NCBI GenBank assembly: GCA_017848435.1
Contig: JAFEHU010000051.1
Span: forward strand, 62,001 to 126,000
DNA: 64,000 nt
Direction of reading: 5' to 3'
Origin: Burkholderiaceae bacterium
Lineage (GTDB): Bacteria; Pseudomonadota; Gammaproteobacteria; Burkholderiales; Burkholderiaceae_C
The position numbers were made by a program, and so were the translations under genes. This document shows positions 33,872 through 43,876 of this stretch, piece after piece. A model generated the notes under the pieces. It had not been told where the DNA came from and ran no database searches. It worked only from the letters and a program-made list of their open reading frames with translations. Each line of letters opens with the position of its first letter. The stretch's first letter is position 1.

Positions 33872-34162
33872 ATGAGCGACGTGACTTTTCCAGCGCCCGA
33901 TTTCGGTGCCCCGCTCGGCGAGCGGGACTTAAGCAAGCTCAAGTGGCGCTGCCGCCGTGGCCTGCTGGAAAACGACCTGTTCATTGAACGATTTTTCACC
34001 AGGCACGAATCTGGCTTGACCGTTGGTCAGGCACAAGGACTCAATGAACTGATGGATTTGTCGGACAACGACCTGCTGGACCTGCTGCTCCGCCGTAAGG
34101 AACCGTCAGACGCGGTCAATACAATCCAGGTTCAGGAAGTACTGGCGATGTTGCGCGTCTGA
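33872..34162 (+). CDS. sdhE: FAD assembly factor SdhE (96 aa)
   Basis: Small helical protein that helps attach FAD covalently to SdhA. The key RGxxE motif is present in WRCRRGLLENDL near residues 26-37, and the five-helix pattern of the family is recognisable up to VQEVLAMLRV. It begins 2 bp after sdhB, which supports the role, and lies 72 bp before gltA. Confidence 0.93.
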   Translation: MSDVTFPAPDFGAPLGERDLSKLKWRCRRGLLENDLFIERFFTRHESGLTVGQAQGLNELMDLSDNDLLDLLLRRKEPSDAVNTIQVQEVLAMLRV

Positions 34163-34234
34163 GGCGCAGGCAAAAGCGCACAAAAAGGCACACAAGACTC
34201 TGCCCCCGGGCATCACACTCTAAGAAAGCGAACC

Positions 34235-35545
34235 ATGAAACTTGCGGAAAACAAAGCCACCCTGTCGTTCAGCCAAGGCGGCGCCCCGATTGAACTGCCG
34301 ATCTACAACGGCAGCATTGGCCCCGACGTGATCGACATCCGCAAGCTGTATGCCCAGACCGGCATGTTCACCTACGACCCGGGTTTCCTGTCCACCGCAG
34401 CAACCCAGTCGGCCATCACCTACATCGACGGCGACAAGGGCGAACTGCTGTACCGCGGCTACCCCATTGAACAGCTGGCCACCAACTGCGACTTCCTCGA
34501 AACCTGCCACCTGCTGCTGTACGGTGAACTGCCAGACGCGGCCGGCAAGAAGGCTTTTACTGACCGCGTGACCATGCACACCATGGTCAACGAGCAGATG
34601 CAGTTTTTCCTGCGTGGCTTCCGCCGTGACGCCCACCCGATGGCCATCATGACCGGCCTGGTCGGCGCCCTGTCGGCCTTCTACCACGACAGCACCGACA
34701 TCAACAACCCGAAGCACCGCGAAATCGCCGCCATCCGCCTGATCGCGAAGATGCCGACGCTGGTCGCCATGGCCTACAAGTACACCGTGGGCCAGCCCTA
34801 CATGTACCCGAAGAACGACCTGAGCTACGCCGGCAACTTCCTGCACATGATGTTTGCCACACCGTGCGAAGAGTACAAGGTCAACCCAGTGCTCGAACGC
34901 GCGCTCGACCGCATTTTCACACTGCACGCCGACCACGAGCAGAACGCCTCCACCTCCACCGTGCGCCTGTGCGGTTCGTCGGGCACGAACCCGTTTGCCG
35001 CCATCGCGGCCGGCGTGGCCTGCCTCTGGGGCCCGGCCCACGGCGGCGCCAACGAAGCGGCACTGAACATGCTGGAAGACATCCAGAAGATGGGCGGCGT
35101 CAGCAAGGTCGGCGAGTTCATGGAGAAGGTCAAGGACAAGAACTCCGGCGTCAAGCTGATGGGTTTTGGCCACCGCGTCTACAAGAACTACGACCCACGC
35201 GCCAAGCTGATGCAGGAAACCTGCAACGAAGTGCTGACCGAACTCGGCCTGGAAAACGACCCGCTGTTCAAGCTGGCCAAGGCGCTGGAAAAAATTGCAC
35301 TGGAAGACGAGTACTTCGTCTCGCGCAAGCTCTACCCCAACGTGGACTTCTACTCCGGCATCGTGCAGCGCGCCATCGGCATCCCGGTGCCGCTGTTCAC
35401 CGCGATCTTTGCGCTGGCCCGTACCGTGGGCTGGATTGCCCAGTTGAACGAAATGATCAGCGACCCCGAGTACAAGATCGGCCGTCCGCGCCAGCTGTTC
35501 AGCGGTTCGGTCAAGCGCGACGTGAAGCCCCTCAGCGCCCGCTGA
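34235..35545 (+). CDS. gltA: Citrate synthase, type II hexameric form (436 aa)
   Basis: Condenses oxaloacetate and acetyl-CoA to citrate. Catalytic His residues lie in [10 protein letters not shown] and [10 protein letters not shown], and the signature [16 protein letters not shown] contains the substrate Arg and leads to the catalytic Asp. The N-terminal beta domain marks the NADH-sensitive type II enzyme of Gram-negative bacteria. It closes the plus-strand TCA arm and is followed by a strong terminator. Confidence 0.97.
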   Translation: MKLAENKATLSFSQGGAPIELPIYNGSIGPDVIDIRKLYAQTGMFTYDPGFLSTAATQSAITYIDGDKGELLYRGYPIEQLATNCDFLETCHLLLYGELPDAAGKKAFTDRVTMHTMVNEQMQFFLRGFRRDAHPMAIMTGLVGALSAFYHDSTDINNPKHREIAAIRLIAKMPTLVAMAYKYTVGQPYMYPKNDLSYAGNFLHMMFATPCEEYKVNPVLERALDRIFTLHADHEQNASTSTVRLCGSSGTNPFAAIAAGVACLWGPAHGGANEAALNMLEDIQKMGGVSKVGEFMEKVKDKNSGVKLMGFGHRVYKNYDPRAKLMQETCNEVLTELGLENDPLFKLAKALEKIALEDEYFVSRKLYPNVDFYSGIVQRAIGIPVPLFTAIFALARTVGWIAQLNEMISDPEYKIGRPRQLFSGSVKRDVKPLSAR

Positions 35546-35566
35546 GCCCCTGCGGCCCCGTCCACA

Positions 35567-35596
35567 AGCCCGCAGGTTTGCGCCTGCGGGCTTTTT
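35567..35596 (+). terminator. Rho-independent terminator after gltA
   Basis: AGCCCGCAGG (35567-35576) pairs perfectly with CCTGCGGGCT (35583-35592) around a 6-base loop and runs into TTTTT. It is the end of the sdh-gltA transcription unit. Confidence 0.88.
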
Positions 35597-35701
35597 GCTT
35601 CTGTATTGATAGCTGAACCGCAAGGTTTCACCAAGGCTTGGACAGGTTTTCATGCCCAAAAGTGCATCCAACACCGATTTCAGCGTTTCCAAGCCCTCCC
35701 A

Positions 35702-35725
35702 AAGCCGTGAAACGCCCCACGGCTT
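35702..35725 (+). promoter_or_regulatory. Hairpin in the leuC leader region
   Basis: AAGCCGTG (35702-35709) and CACGGCTT (35718-35725) form a perfect 8-bp stem with an 8-base loop, 30 bp before the leuC start. A further dyad CCAAG-G-CTTGG lies at 35631-35641. No T-run follows, so a terminator is unlikely; an operator or leader structure is possible. Confidence 0.4.
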
Positions 35726-35755
35726 AAAATCGAGGGCTAGCAAGGAATGACCACC

Positions 35756-37177
35756 ATGGGACGCACCCTTTACGACAAGCTGTGGGACGAACACGTCGTC
35801 CACACCGAAGACGACGGCACCGCCATCCTCTACATCGACCGGCACCTGGTGCACGAAGTCACCAGCCCGCAGGCGTTTGAAGGCCTGCGCGTGGCCGGCC
35901 GCAAGGTCTGGCGCATCAGCTCCATCGTCGCCACCGCCGACCACAACACGCCCACCAACGGCTGGGAACTCGGCTACGACGGCATTGCCGACCCGATCAG
36001 CAAAGAGCAGATCACCACGCTGGACAGCAACATCGCCGAGTTCGGCTCGGCGGCCTACTTTCCGTTCATGTCCAAGCGGCAGGGCATCGTGCACGTCATT
36101 GGCCCTGAAAACGGCGCCACCCTGCCCGGCATGACCGTGGTCTGCGGCGACTCGCACACCTCTACCCACGGCGCCTTTGGTGCGCTGGCCCATGGCATTG
36201 GCACCAGCGAGGTCGAACACGTCATGGCCACGCAGACGCTGCTGGCCAAGAAGGCCAAGAACATGCTGGTGCGGGTGGACGGCACATTGGGCCGTGGCGT
36301 CACCGCCAAGGACATCGTGCTGGCCATCATCGGCAAAATCGGCACCGCAGGCGGTACCGGCTACACCATCGAATTCGGTGGCAGCGCCATCCGCGCGCTG
36401 AGCATCGAAGGCCGCATGACGGTCTGCAACATGGCGATTGAAGCTGGCGCCCGCGCCGGCCTGGTGGCGGTAGACGAAAAAACCATTGCCTACATCAAGG
36501 GCCGCCCCTTTGCCCCCACGGGCGTCGAGTGGGACCACGCGGTTGCCTACTGGCAGACGCTGCAGTCCGATGCCGACGCCCAGTTCGACCAGGTGGTCGT
36601 GCTCAATGCTGGCGACATCATTCCGCAAATCACCTGGGGTACATCGCCCGAGATGGTGCTGGGCGTGGACGGCCATGTGCCCGACCCAGACAAGGAAAAA
36701 GACCCCGGCAAACGCCTCGCCATCGAACGTGCGCTGACCTACATGGGCCTGCAACCCGGCAAGGCGCTGGACGATATCTTCGTCGACAAGGTGTTCATCG
36801 GCTCCTGCACCAACAGCCGCATCGAAGACATGCGCGAAGCCGCCGCCGTGGTGAAAAAACTGGGCCAGAAAGTGGCCAAGAACATCAAACTGGCACTGGT
36901 GGTGCCGGGCTCCGGCCTGGTGAAAGAACAGGCCGAACGCGAAGGCCTGCACGAGATTTTCAAGGCCGCTGGTTTTGAATGGCGTGAACCCGGCTGCTCC
37001 ATGTGCCTGGCGATGAACGCCGACCGGCTGGAGCCGGGCGAGCGCTGCGCCTCCACCAGCAACCGCAACTTTGAAGGCCGCCAGGGCGCGGGTGGCCGCA
37101 CCCACCTGGTCAGCCCGGCCATGGCCGCGGCTGCGGCGGTGCATGGGCACTTTGTTGACGTCAGAACTTTGGCCTGA
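35756..37177 (+). CDS. leuC: 3-isopropylmalate dehydratase large subunit (473 aa)
   Basis: Leucine biosynthesis: isomerises 2-isopropylmalate to 3-isopropylmalate with LeuD, using a [4Fe-4S] cluster. Cluster cysteines are in [14 protein letters not shown] and [10 protein letters not shown], and the HTSTHGAFG motif is present. Start chosen at ATG 35756 ([10 protein letters not shown]) because AAGGA lies 9 bp upstream; the in-frame ATG 35747 touches that site. It precedes leuD by 12 bp. Confidence 0.97.
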   Translation: MGRTLYDKLWDEHVVHTEDDGTAILYIDRHLVHEVTSPQAFEGLRVAGRKVWRISSIVATADHNTPTNGWELGYDGIADPISKEQITTLDSNIAEFGSAAYFPFMSKRQGIVHVIGPENGATLPGMTVVCGDSHTSTHGAFGALAHGIGTSEVEHVMATQTLLAKKAKNMLVRVDGTLGRGVTAKDIVLAIIGKIGTAGGTGYTIEFGGSAIRALSIEGRMTVCNMAIEAGARAGLVAVDEKTIAYIKGRPFAPTGVEWDHAVAYWQTLQSDADAQFDQVVVLNAGDIIPQITWGTSPEMVLGVDGHVPDPDKEKDPGKRLAIERALTYMGLQPGKALDDIFVDKVFIGSCTNSRIEDMREAAAVVKKLGQKVAKNIKLALVVPGSGLVKEQAEREGLHEIFKAAGFEWREPGCSMCLAMNADRLEPGERCASTSNRNFEGRQGAGGRTHLVSPAMAAAAAVHGHFVDVRTLA

Positions 37178-37189
37178 AGCGAGTCCAGC

Positions 37190-37843
37190 ATGCAAAAATT
37201 CACCGTTCACAAAGGCTTGGTCGCACCACTCGACCGTGAGAACGTCGACACCGACGCCATCATCCCCAAGCAGTTCCTCAAGTCGATCCGCAAGACCGGC
37301 TTTGGCCCCAACCTGTTCGACGAGTGGCGTTATCTGGACCATGGCGAGCCAGGGCAAGACCCAGCCACCCGCAAGCCCAACCCCGACTTCGTGCTGAACC
37401 AGCCGCGCTATGCCGGCGCTTCGGTGCTGCTGGCGCGCAAAAACTTTGGCTGCGGCTCGTCGCGCGAACACGCGCCCTGGGCGCTGGACCAATACGGCTT
37501 TCGCGCCATCATCGCGCCCAGCTACGCTGACATCTTTTTCAACAACAGCTTCAAGAACGGCCTGCTGCCCATCGTGCTGAGCGAGTCGCAGGTGGACCAG
37601 CTGTTCAACGAAGCACTGGCCTTTCCCGGCTACCAGCTGACCATCGACCTGGAACGCCAGGTGGTGGTGAAGCCGCAGGGCGAAGAACTGCCTTTCGACG
37701 TGGCCCCGTTCCGCAAGTTCTGCCTGATCGGCGGCTACGACGACATTGGTCTGACGCTGCGCCAGAGCGACAAGATCAAGGCCTTTGAGGCCCAGCGGCT
37801 GGCCGAGAAGCCCTGGCTCGCCAACCGGCCCGTCCTGGCCTGA
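37190..37843 (+). CDS. leuD: 3-isopropylmalate dehydratase small subunit (217 aa)
   Basis: Swivel-domain partner of LeuC. Conserved features are [17 protein letters not shown] near residues 13-29, and [20 protein letters not shown] near 79-98, which closes over the active site. Length is typical. It lies between leuC and a small membrane-protein gene, then leuB, all on the same strand. Confidence 0.96.
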   Translation: MQKFTVHKGLVAPLDRENVDTDAIIPKQFLKSIRKTGFGPNLFDEWRYLDHGEPGQDPATRKPNPDFVLNQPRYAGASVLLARKNFGCGSSREHAPWALDQYGFRAIIAPSYADIFFNNSFKNGLLPIVLSESQVDQLFNEALAFPGYQLTIDLERQVVVKPQGEELPFDVAPFRKFCLIGGYDDIGLTLRQSDKIKAFEAQRLAEKPWLANRPVLA

Positions 37844-37853
37844 GGCACGCACC

Positions 37854-38156
37854 ATGGGCCCGCTGTCCTCCATCGGTGCGACGCCGCTGCGCAAATTCCT
37901 GATGCGCTGGCCAGCGCTCACCTTTGTGTTGATGGGCCTGTGTTTTCTCACCTTCAGCGTGCTCACCCTGAACCTCGTCTACGCACTGCAGGCCAACATT
38001 CGCCTGCTGGCCGAACACGGCTGGCAGGCGGTGATGGACGGCGGCTTGCAGCAGCTGGTCGAGCTGCTGGCATCGGGCTATTTTGGTGTGGCTTTTTACC
38101 TGCTGTTCAAGACCTGTGAGTCCACACTGGTGGAACGCCTGCTGACCAAGCCCTAG
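37854..38156 (+). CDS. Small membrane protein inside the leu cluster (100 aa)
   Basis: Not recognised. Two hydrophobic segments are visible, at about 19-45 ([21 protein letters not shown]) and about 68-85 ([17 protein letters not shown]). An amphipathic stretch lies between them, and the ends are short and polar. ATG 37854 lies 10 bp after leuD, and leuB follows 56 bp later. Other beta-proteobacteria also carry a small ORF near this place, but I cannot state a function. It is probably co-transcribed with the leucine genes. Confidence 0.65.
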   Translation: MGPLSSIGATPLRKFLMRWPALTFVLMGLCFLTFSVLTLNLVYALQANIRLLAEHGWQAVMDGGLQQLVELLASGYFGVAFYLLFKTCESTLVERLLTKP

Positions 38157-38212
38157 CCTCTGCACGGGCGGCCCTTGCCACCCCCTTTTTCTTTTTCAAC
38201 ACAACAACCGAC

Positions 38213-39301
38213 ATGAAAATCGCAGTCCTTCCCGGTGATGGCATTGGCACCGAAATCGTGGCCGAAGCGGTCAAGGTCCTGAACGCTCTTGAATTGCCCT
38301 TTGAGATGGAGAGTGCCCTGGTCGGTGGTGCCGCCTACGAGGTCCATGGGCACCCGCTGCCCGAGTCCACGCTGCAGCTCGCTAAGGACGCCGACGCGGT
38401 GCTGTTCGGCGCGGTGGGCGACTGGAAATACGACACGCTCGACCGCCCACTGCGTCCCGAGCAGGCCATCCTGGGTTTGCGCAAAAACCTGGGCCTGTTC
38501 GCCAATTTCCGGCCGGCCATCTGCTACCCGGAACTGGTCGGCGCTTCCAGCCTGAAACCGGAAATCATTTCCGGGCTGGACATCCTCATCATCCGGGAGC
38601 TGACCGGTGACATCTACTTTGGCCAGCCCCGCGGTCGCCGCACGGCGGTGGACGGCCACTTCCCCGGATCGGAGGAAGCCTTCGACACCATGCGCTACTC
38701 GCGCCCGGAGATTGAGCGCATCGCCCATGTGGCTTTCCAGGCCGCCCGCAAGCGGAGCAAAAAGGTCACCAGCGTCGACAAGGCCAACGTGCTGGAAACC
38801 TTCCAGTTCTGGAAGGACGTGGTCACCGAAGTCGGTAAAGAGTACCCCGACGTGGCGCTGGACCACATGTACGTGGACAACGCCGCCATGCAACTGGTGA
38901 AGGCGCCGAAGAAGTTCGACGTGGTCGTCACCGGCAACATGTTCGGCGACATCCTGTCGGACGAGGCCTCGATGCTCACCGGCTCCATTGGCATGCTGCC
39001 CTCGGCCAGCCTGAACACAAAAAACCAGGGACTGTACGAACCGAGCCACGGCAGCGCCCCCGACATTGCCGGTAAGGGAATTGCAAACCCATTGGCTACA
39101 ATACTCTCTGCTGCCATGATGCTCCGTTTCTCACTCAACCAACCCGACGCCGCCAACCGCATTGAAACTGCGGTGCAAAGCGTGCTCGCGTCCGGTTTGC
39201 GTACGGTCGACATCTGGTCCGAAGGCACCACCAAGGTCGGCACCCGCCAAATGGGTGACGCGGTCGTGGCCGCCATCACCAAAACCATTACCAAGGGCTA
39301 G
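38213..39301 (+). CDS. leuB: 3-isopropylmalate dehydrogenase (362 aa)
   Basis: Oxidative decarboxylation of 3-isopropylmalate to 2-oxoisocaproate with NAD+. The N-terminus [16 protein letters not shown], the substrate-binding arginines around RENTGD-like [14 protein letters not shown], and the C-terminal NAD site [18 protein letters not shown] are all present. Length is typical. It ends the leu cluster; a GC-rich hairpin lies between it and asd. Confidence 0.96.
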   Translation: MKIAVLPGDGIGTEIVAEAVKVLNALELPFEMESALVGGAAYEVHGHPLPESTLQLAKDADAVLFGAVGDWKYDTLDRPLRPEQAILGLRKNLGLFANFRPAICYPELVGASSLKPEIISGLDILIIRELTGDIYFGQPRGRRTAVDGHFPGSEEAFDTMRYSRPEIERIAHVAFQAARKRSKKVTSVDKANVLETFQFWKDVVTEVGKEYPDVALDHMYVDNAAMQLVKAPKKFDVVVTGNMFGDILSDEASMLTGSIGMLPSASLNTKNQGLYEPSHGSAPDIAGKGIANPLATILSAAMMLRFSLNQPDAANRIETAVQSVLASGLRTVDIWSEGTTKVGTRQMGDAVVAAITKTITKG

Positions 39302-39325
39302 TCAAGCTCCGGTTCGTCGCGCCCT

Positions 39326-39347
39326 CCCCGGCCCTGACGAGCCGGGG
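39326..39347 (+). terminator. GC-rich hairpin between leuB and asd
   Basis: CCCCGGC (39326-39332) pairs with GCCGGGG (39341-39347) around an 8-base loop. The following bases are GAAGAAGAGTTTT, so there is no immediate T-run. It may slow or partly end leuB transcription. Confidence 0.35.
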
Positions 39348-39381
39348 GAAGAAGAGTTTTAACTTCGAAAGGGCAATCGCG

Positions 39382-40521
39382 ATGAGCAAGGTAGGAAATC
39401 TGGTCGGCCTCGTGGGCTGGCGTGGCATGGTCGGTTCGGTCCTGATGGACCGCATGCAGGCGGAGCGCGACTTCGACCTGATTGAACCGGTGTTTTTCTC
39501 CACCTCCAACGCCGGCGGCAAGGCTCCGGCGCAGGCCAAGAACGAGACCACGCTGAAAGACGCCTACGACATCGAGGCACTGAAGCGCTGCGACATCGTC
39601 ATCACCGCCCAGGGCGGCGACTACACCTCCGAAGTCTTCCCCAAACTGCGCGCCGCCGGCTGGACCGGCCACTGGATTGACGCCGCCTCCACGCTGCGCA
39701 TGAAAGACGACGCCGTCATCATCCTCGACCCGGTCAATCTGCCGGTGATCCAGGCCGCGCTGGCCAAGGGCGGCAACAACTGGGTGGGCGGCAACTGCAC
39801 CGTGAGCTGCATGCTGATGGGCGTGGGCGCGTTGTACAAGGCCGGCCTCGTCGAGTGGATGAGCACCCAGACCTACCAGGCCGCCAGCGGTGGCGGCGCC
39901 CAGCACATGCGCGAACTGTTGACGCAGTACGGCACGCTGAACGCCGAAGTGAAGGCCCTGCTCGACGACCCCAAGAGCGCGATCCTGGAAATCGACCGCA
40001 AGGTGATTGCCAAGCAGCGCAGCCTGTCGGCCAGCGAAACGGCCAATTTTGGCGTGCCCTTGGGCGGCTCGCTGATTCCCTGGATCGACAAGGACCTCGG
40101 CAACGGCATGTCCAAGGAAGAGTGGAAAGGCATGGCCGAAACCAACAAGATCCTCGGCCAGGGCGAAGGCTTTGGCAGCGCCGCCATTCCGGTCGACGGT
40201 TTCTGCGTGCGCGTGGGCGCGATGCGCTGCCACAGCCAGGCCCTGACCTTCAAACTCAAGAAGAACGTGCCTGTCGCCGATATTGAAAGCATGATTGCCG
40301 CTGACAATGCCTGGGTCAAGGTTGTGCCGAACACGCGCGAAGCCACCATCCAGGACCTGACCCCAGTGGCCGTCACGGGCACCATGACCATCCCGGTCGG
40401 CCGAATCCGCAAACTGGCCATGGGTGACGACTATGTCGGCGCCTTCACCATTGGCGACCAGCTGCTCTGGGGCGCGGCCGAACCGCTGCGCCGCATGCTG
40501 CGCATTCTGCTGTCGGCATAG
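39382..40521 (+). CDS. asd: Aspartate-semialdehyde dehydrogenase (379 aa)
   Basis: Reduces aspartyl phosphate to aspartate semialdehyde for lysine, threonine, methionine and diaminopimelate synthesis. The NADP motif [18 protein letters not shown], near residues 8-25, marks the Gram-negative type. The catalytic Cys is in GGNCTVSCM, and the His-containing [14 protein letters not shown] is near the C-terminus. The leuB-asd-fimV-truA-trpF order is common in beta-proteobacteria. Confidence 0.97.
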   Translation: MSKVGNLVGLVGWRGMVGSVLMDRMQAERDFDLIEPVFFSTSNAGGKAPAQAKNETTLKDAYDIEALKRCDIVITAQGGDYTSEVFPKLRAAGWTGHWIDAASTLRMKDDAVIILDPVNLPVIQAALAKGGNNWVGGNCTVSCMLMGVGALYKAGLVEWMSTQTYQAASGGGAQHMRELLTQYGTLNAEVKALLDDPKSAILEIDRKVIAKQRSLSASETANFGVPLGGSLIPWIDKDLGNGMSKEEWKGMAETNKILGQGEGFGSAAIPVDGFCVRVGAMRCHSQALTFKLKKNVPVADIESMIAADNAWVKVVPNTREATIQDLTPVAVTGTMTIPVGRIRKLAMGDDYVGAFTIGDQLLWGAAEPLRRMLRILLSA

Positions 40522-40563
40522 TCGATGAAGATTGCGTCGCAGCGCTTCGAGCTGGCTTGAAAT

Positions 40564-40635
40564 GTGCGTCAGCGTCACCGGTCACAAGGTCATGCTGGCG
40601 CACTGAATCTGCGGCGTCAGCGTGACTTTTGTCAC
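40564..40635. promoter_or_regulatory. Inverted and direct repeats upstream of fimV
   Basis: GTGCGTCAGC (40564-40573) and GCTGGCGCAC (40594-40603) pair at 9 of 10 positions. Inside them are two GTCAC copies, and GTGAC-TTTT-GTCAC follows at 40622-40635. The 169-bp asd-fimV gap thus holds a cluster of GTCAC/GTGAC half-sites, which suggests regulated fimV transcription. No regulator is assigned. Confidence 0.4.
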
Positions 40636-40690
40636 AATCGAGGTCCGTTGTCGCACAACAGGCGCAGACAGCTCACAATTCTGAGGACAT

Positions 40691-43066
40691 ATGACGACGA
40701 TCACACCTGAGTCCAAGCGCATTGCAACCGGTGTCCCCCCGCATGCACCCCGTACCATGCGGCCATTGGGTGCGGTGGCTTTGTTGCTGGGGCTCGCATG
40801 GGGTCAAGCCCACGCGTTGTCGTTGGGCAGGTTGTCAGTGCAATCGGCCTTGGGTGAACCGCTGCGGGCCGAGATCGCTGTGCCGGACATCACGCCCGAC
40901 GAAGCGGCCAGTCTGAAGGCCACGCTGGCCTCGCCCGAAGCCTTTAAGGCCGCAGGCATTGAGTACAACAACAACCTGGCCAACATCCGTGTTGTGTTCG
41001 AACAACGTGGCAATGGACGCGCCGCACTGGTGTTGACCAGCACCCGCCCATTCACCGAGCCCTTCCTGGACCTGATTCTGGAAGCCAATTGGGCCAACGG
41101 CAAAATCGCCCGTGATTACACCCTGCTGCTCGACCCGCCCAGCCTGACAGCCACCGCGCCTGCGCCGGTCACCGAGGCCGTGGTGCCTGCACCCGCTGGC
41201 GCCCCCCCCCAGACCAGCACACGCCAGCCTGCGGTGAAGCCTCCTGTGCAGCCGCGGCCAGCGCGCGTGCCCTCCGCCCCCCCCAAGGCAGCGGCTCCCG
41301 TACCGGTGACAGCCCCCACCAGTACAGAAGAAAGCGGCGCAACGCAGCAAGTGGTGGTCAAGCCTGGCGATACCGCAGGCCGGATCGCTGCCGCCACCAA
41401 GCCCGTCGGCATCTCGCTGGACCAGATGCTGCTGGCCCTGCTCAGCAGCAACCCACAAGCTTTCCTGGAGCGCAACGTCAACCGTTTGCGTGCCGGCGCG
41501 GTGCTCAATGTGCCCACCGCCGACCAAGCGGCAGTCACCCCCCCTGAACAAGCCACACAGGCCATCGTGGCGCAGAGCCGCGATTTCAACGCCTTCCGGG
41601 CCAAGCTGGCAGCCAACGTCCCAGCCACACCAACGGCCAAGCCCACACGGCAGGCTGCCGGCAAGGTCGAGGCCCGTGTCGAAGACAAACAAGCGGCAGC
41701 GGCCACCCCCGACAAATTGCAACTGTCCAAAGGCGGTGTCTCGGCAGTCGGCAAGGTCAGCCCTGAAGAAACGCTGGCACAGGCACGGGAAAACCAGGCT
41801 GCTGCAGCACGCGCTGCCGAGCTGTCCAAGAACCTGGATGACCTGACCAAACTGACGGGGAAAGCGCCTGCAGGCGCCAATCCGGCCACGGCAGCCGCCA
41901 GTTCGGCCAGCAGTGCCCCCGTGCCGGGCGTGCCCATTGCCGTGGGCAACAGCGGCGCCTCTGCCGCTGCGCCAGCCAGCAGCCCATCGTCGGTCCCGGT
42001 CACTGCCGCCAGTGGGCCGTCGGCGGCGGCCAGTGCGAAAGCCGCACCAACGCCTGCGCAGGCCCCGGTGCCCGCAGCGGCTGAAGAAGGTTTCTTTGAA
42101 GGGTCTGGCTTTTTGCTCGGTTTGGGCGCGTTGCTGGCCCTGCTCCTGGGCCTGGCCTTGTTCCGTGCCCGCCAGCGCAAGAACGACGACCGCCCCAGCG
42201 CCTTCATGGACAGCCTGGTGCAGGCCGATCCGATGTACGGTTCCAGCGGCGGGCAGCGCGTTGACACCCGCGGGAAAGACAGCGGCGACTCGACCATGGG
42301 CTTCTCGCCCAGCCAGCTGGATGCGGCTTCCGACGTTGACCCGGTGGTAGAAGCCGAGGTGTACCTGGCCTATGGCCGCGATGTGCAGGCGGAAGAAATC
42401 CTCAAGGAAGCTTTGCGCACACACCCGACGCGGGTGTCCATCCACGTCAAGCTGGCTGAAATTTACGCCAAACGGCGCGACAGCACGGCCTTTGAAGCTG
42501 CCGTTGCGCAAGTCGCCACCCTGACACACAGCACAGGACCGGACTGGGCCCACGTTCAGACCCTGAGCCAACAGCTGGACCCCTCCAACGTGCTGTCGCA
42601 GGCGACAACGCCAGTGCCTGAAGCGGCAACAGCCGTGGACACACCGGCCCCTGCCGAACCAGTGGCAACCCCCCTGCCCACGCCAGTGCCCAGTCCGACC
42701 ATGGCCGCGGCAGAGAACTTGCCCCCCCTGGACCTCGACATGGACTTTTCGCCGGGTGCCGACTTGCACGCACCCGTCGCAACGACTGCGCCTGCACCCA
42801 TGTTCACGGCGCCCGCCACAGCACCTGCAGCGCTGGACATGCTGGACTTCAAGCTGGACCAACTGGACATGGCCCCCAGCACCGACAGCGCAACGGCCAT
42901 GTCCGGCGTGTCGCCGGAACGGCTGGAGGTGAAACTGGAACTGGCCAGCGAATTCATGGCCATTGGCGACGACGAAGGCGCGCGTGCACTGGTCCAGGAA
43001 GTCCTGGCAGAAGCCACAGGCGACCTGAAAGCCCGTGCGCAAAAGTTGCTGACCAGCCTGCGCTGA
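40691..43066 (+). CDS. fimV: FimV-family pilus assembly / polar organisation protein (791 aa)
   Basis: Inner-membrane protein with a large periplasmic part; in relatives it organises type IV pili and the cell pole. The N-terminal signal region is followed by the FimV domain (LSLGRLSVQSALGEPLRAEI). A LysM peptidoglycan-binding motif lies near 218-275 (VVVKPGDTAGRIA). Long Ala/Pro-rich linkers lead to one membrane segment near 472-492, then a cytoplasmic TPR-like region (AEVYLAYGRDVQAEEILKEA). The C-terminus carries the conserved FimV box (VKLELASEFMAIGDDEGAR). GAGGA precedes the ATG. truA follows in the same frame, 12 bp after the stop. Confidence 0.92.
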   Translation: MTTITPESKRIATGVPPHAPRTMRPLGAVALLLGLAWGQAHALSLGRLSVQSALGEPLRAEIAVPDITPDEAASLKATLASPEAFKAAGIEYNNNLANIRVVFEQRGNGRAALVLTSTRPFTEPFLDLILEANWANGKIARDYTLLLDPPSLTATAPAPVTEAVVPAPAGAPPQTSTRQPAVKPPVQPRPARVPSAPPKAAAPVPVTAPTSTEESGATQQVVVKPGDTAGRIAAATKPVGISLDQMLLALLSSNPQAFLERNVNRLRAGAVLNVPTADQAAVTPPEQATQAIVAQSRDFNAFRAKLAANVPATPTAKPTRQAAGKVEARVEDKQAAAATPDKLQLSKGGVSAVGKVSPEETLAQARENQAAAARAAELSKNLDDLTKLTGKAPAGANPATAAASSASSAPVPGVPIAVGNSGASAAAPASSPSSVPVTAASGPSAAASAKAAPTPAQAPVPAAAEEGFFEGSGFLLGLGALLALLLGLALFRARQRKNDDRPSAFMDSLVQADPMYGSSGGQRVDTRGKDSGDSTMGFSPSQLDAASDVDPVVEAEVYLAYGRDVQAEEILKEALRTHPTRVSIHVKLAEIYAKRRDSTAFEAAVAQVATLTHSTGPDWAHVQTLSQQLDPSNVLSQATTPVPEAATAVDTPAPAEPVATPLPTPVPSPTMAAAENLPPLDLDMDFSPGADLHAPVATTAPAPMFTAPATAPAALDMLDFKLDQLDMAPSTDSATAMSGVSPERLEVKLELASEFMAIGDDEGARALVQEVLAEATGDLKARAQKLLTSLR

Positions 43067-43078
43067 GCAGATTCCCGC

Positions 43079-43876
43079 TTGCGCATCGCCCTCGGCATCA
43101 GCTACAACGGCTCGGCCTACCAGGGCTGGCAAAGCCAGCTCAGTGGCCAGACGGTCCAGGACAAACTGGAAGCGGCGCTGGCGCAGTTTGCGACCCAGCC
43201 GATCTCCACGCTGTGTGCTGGCCGTACCGACGCTGGGGTGCATGGCCTGATGCAGGTCGTGCACTTCGACACCCCCCTTCAGCGCGAAGCGTCGTCCTGG
43301 GTGCGCGGCACCAACCGGTTCCTGCCCGCCGACATCGCGGTCCAATGGGCGCAGCCGGTGCCCGACAGCTTTCATTGCCGCGCCAGCGCCACCGCCCGGC
43401 GCTACAGCTACGTGCTGCTTGAATCACCGGTGCGCCCGAGCGTGGAAGCCGGCCGCGTTGGCTGGGTGTTCCGCCCACTGGACGGCGACGCGATGCGACT
43501 GGCCGCGCAGCACCTGTGCGGCGAGCACGACTTCACCTCCTTCCGGGCGTCCTCCTGCCAGGCGAAATCCCCGGTCAAGACCTTGCAGCCGATTGGCATC
43601 CACCGGCGTGCTGCCACCGCAGGCACCGCCTACTGGCGCTTCGACTTCGAAGCGAATGCCTTTTTGCACCACATGATCCGTAACCTGATGGGCTGTCTGG
43701 TCGCCGTGGGCCAGGGCGTGCAAGCACCCGACTGGCTGCGCACGGTGCTGGCCGCCCGAGACCGTGACGCCGCCGCCCCCACCTTCTCGCCCGACGGCCT
43801 GTATTTTCTGGGCCCGGTCTACGATGCCCACTGGGGCCTGCCAACGCGCACGGCTGCGTATGATTGGTTGCCATGA
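43079..43876 (+). CDS. truA: tRNA pseudouridine(38-40) synthase TruA (265 aa, TTG start)
   Basis: Modifies uridines 38-40 in the tRNA anticodon arm. The protein opens with [17 protein letters not shown], and the catalytic Asp is in [11 protein letters not shown] near residues 46-56. The C-terminal [11 protein letters not shown] is present. The only start giving the conserved N-terminus is TTG 43079, because the frame is closed upstream by the fimV stop and the next ATG comes after the catalytic motif. The weak start may keep expression low. The stop overlaps trpF by ATGA. Confidence 0.95.
   Translation: MRIALGISYNGSAYQGWQSQLSGQTVQDKLEAALAQFATQPISTLCAGRTDAGVHGLMQVVHFDTPLQREASSWVRGTNRFLPADIAVQWAQPVPDSFHCRASATARRYSYVLLESPVRPSVEAGRVGWVFRPLDGDAMRLAAQHLCGEHDFTSFRASSCQAKSPVKTLQPIGIHRRAATAGTAYWRFDFEANAFLHHMIRNLMGCLVAVGQGVQAPDWLRTVLAARDRDAAAPTFSPDGLYFLGPVYDAHWGLPTRTAAYDWLP

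Noticed and set aside
34220..37966. Very long minus-strand frame of 1248 codons opposite gltA, leuC and leuD
   Set aside because: It is the complement of three well-recognised genes, has low-complexity His/Val/Gly-rich composition and no recognisable domain. Long antisense frames are usual in GC-rich coding DNA.
40835..43375. Minus-strand frame of 846 codons opposite fimV
   Set aside because: It is Cys/Arg/Gly-rich antisense of a low-complexity gene and carries no motif.
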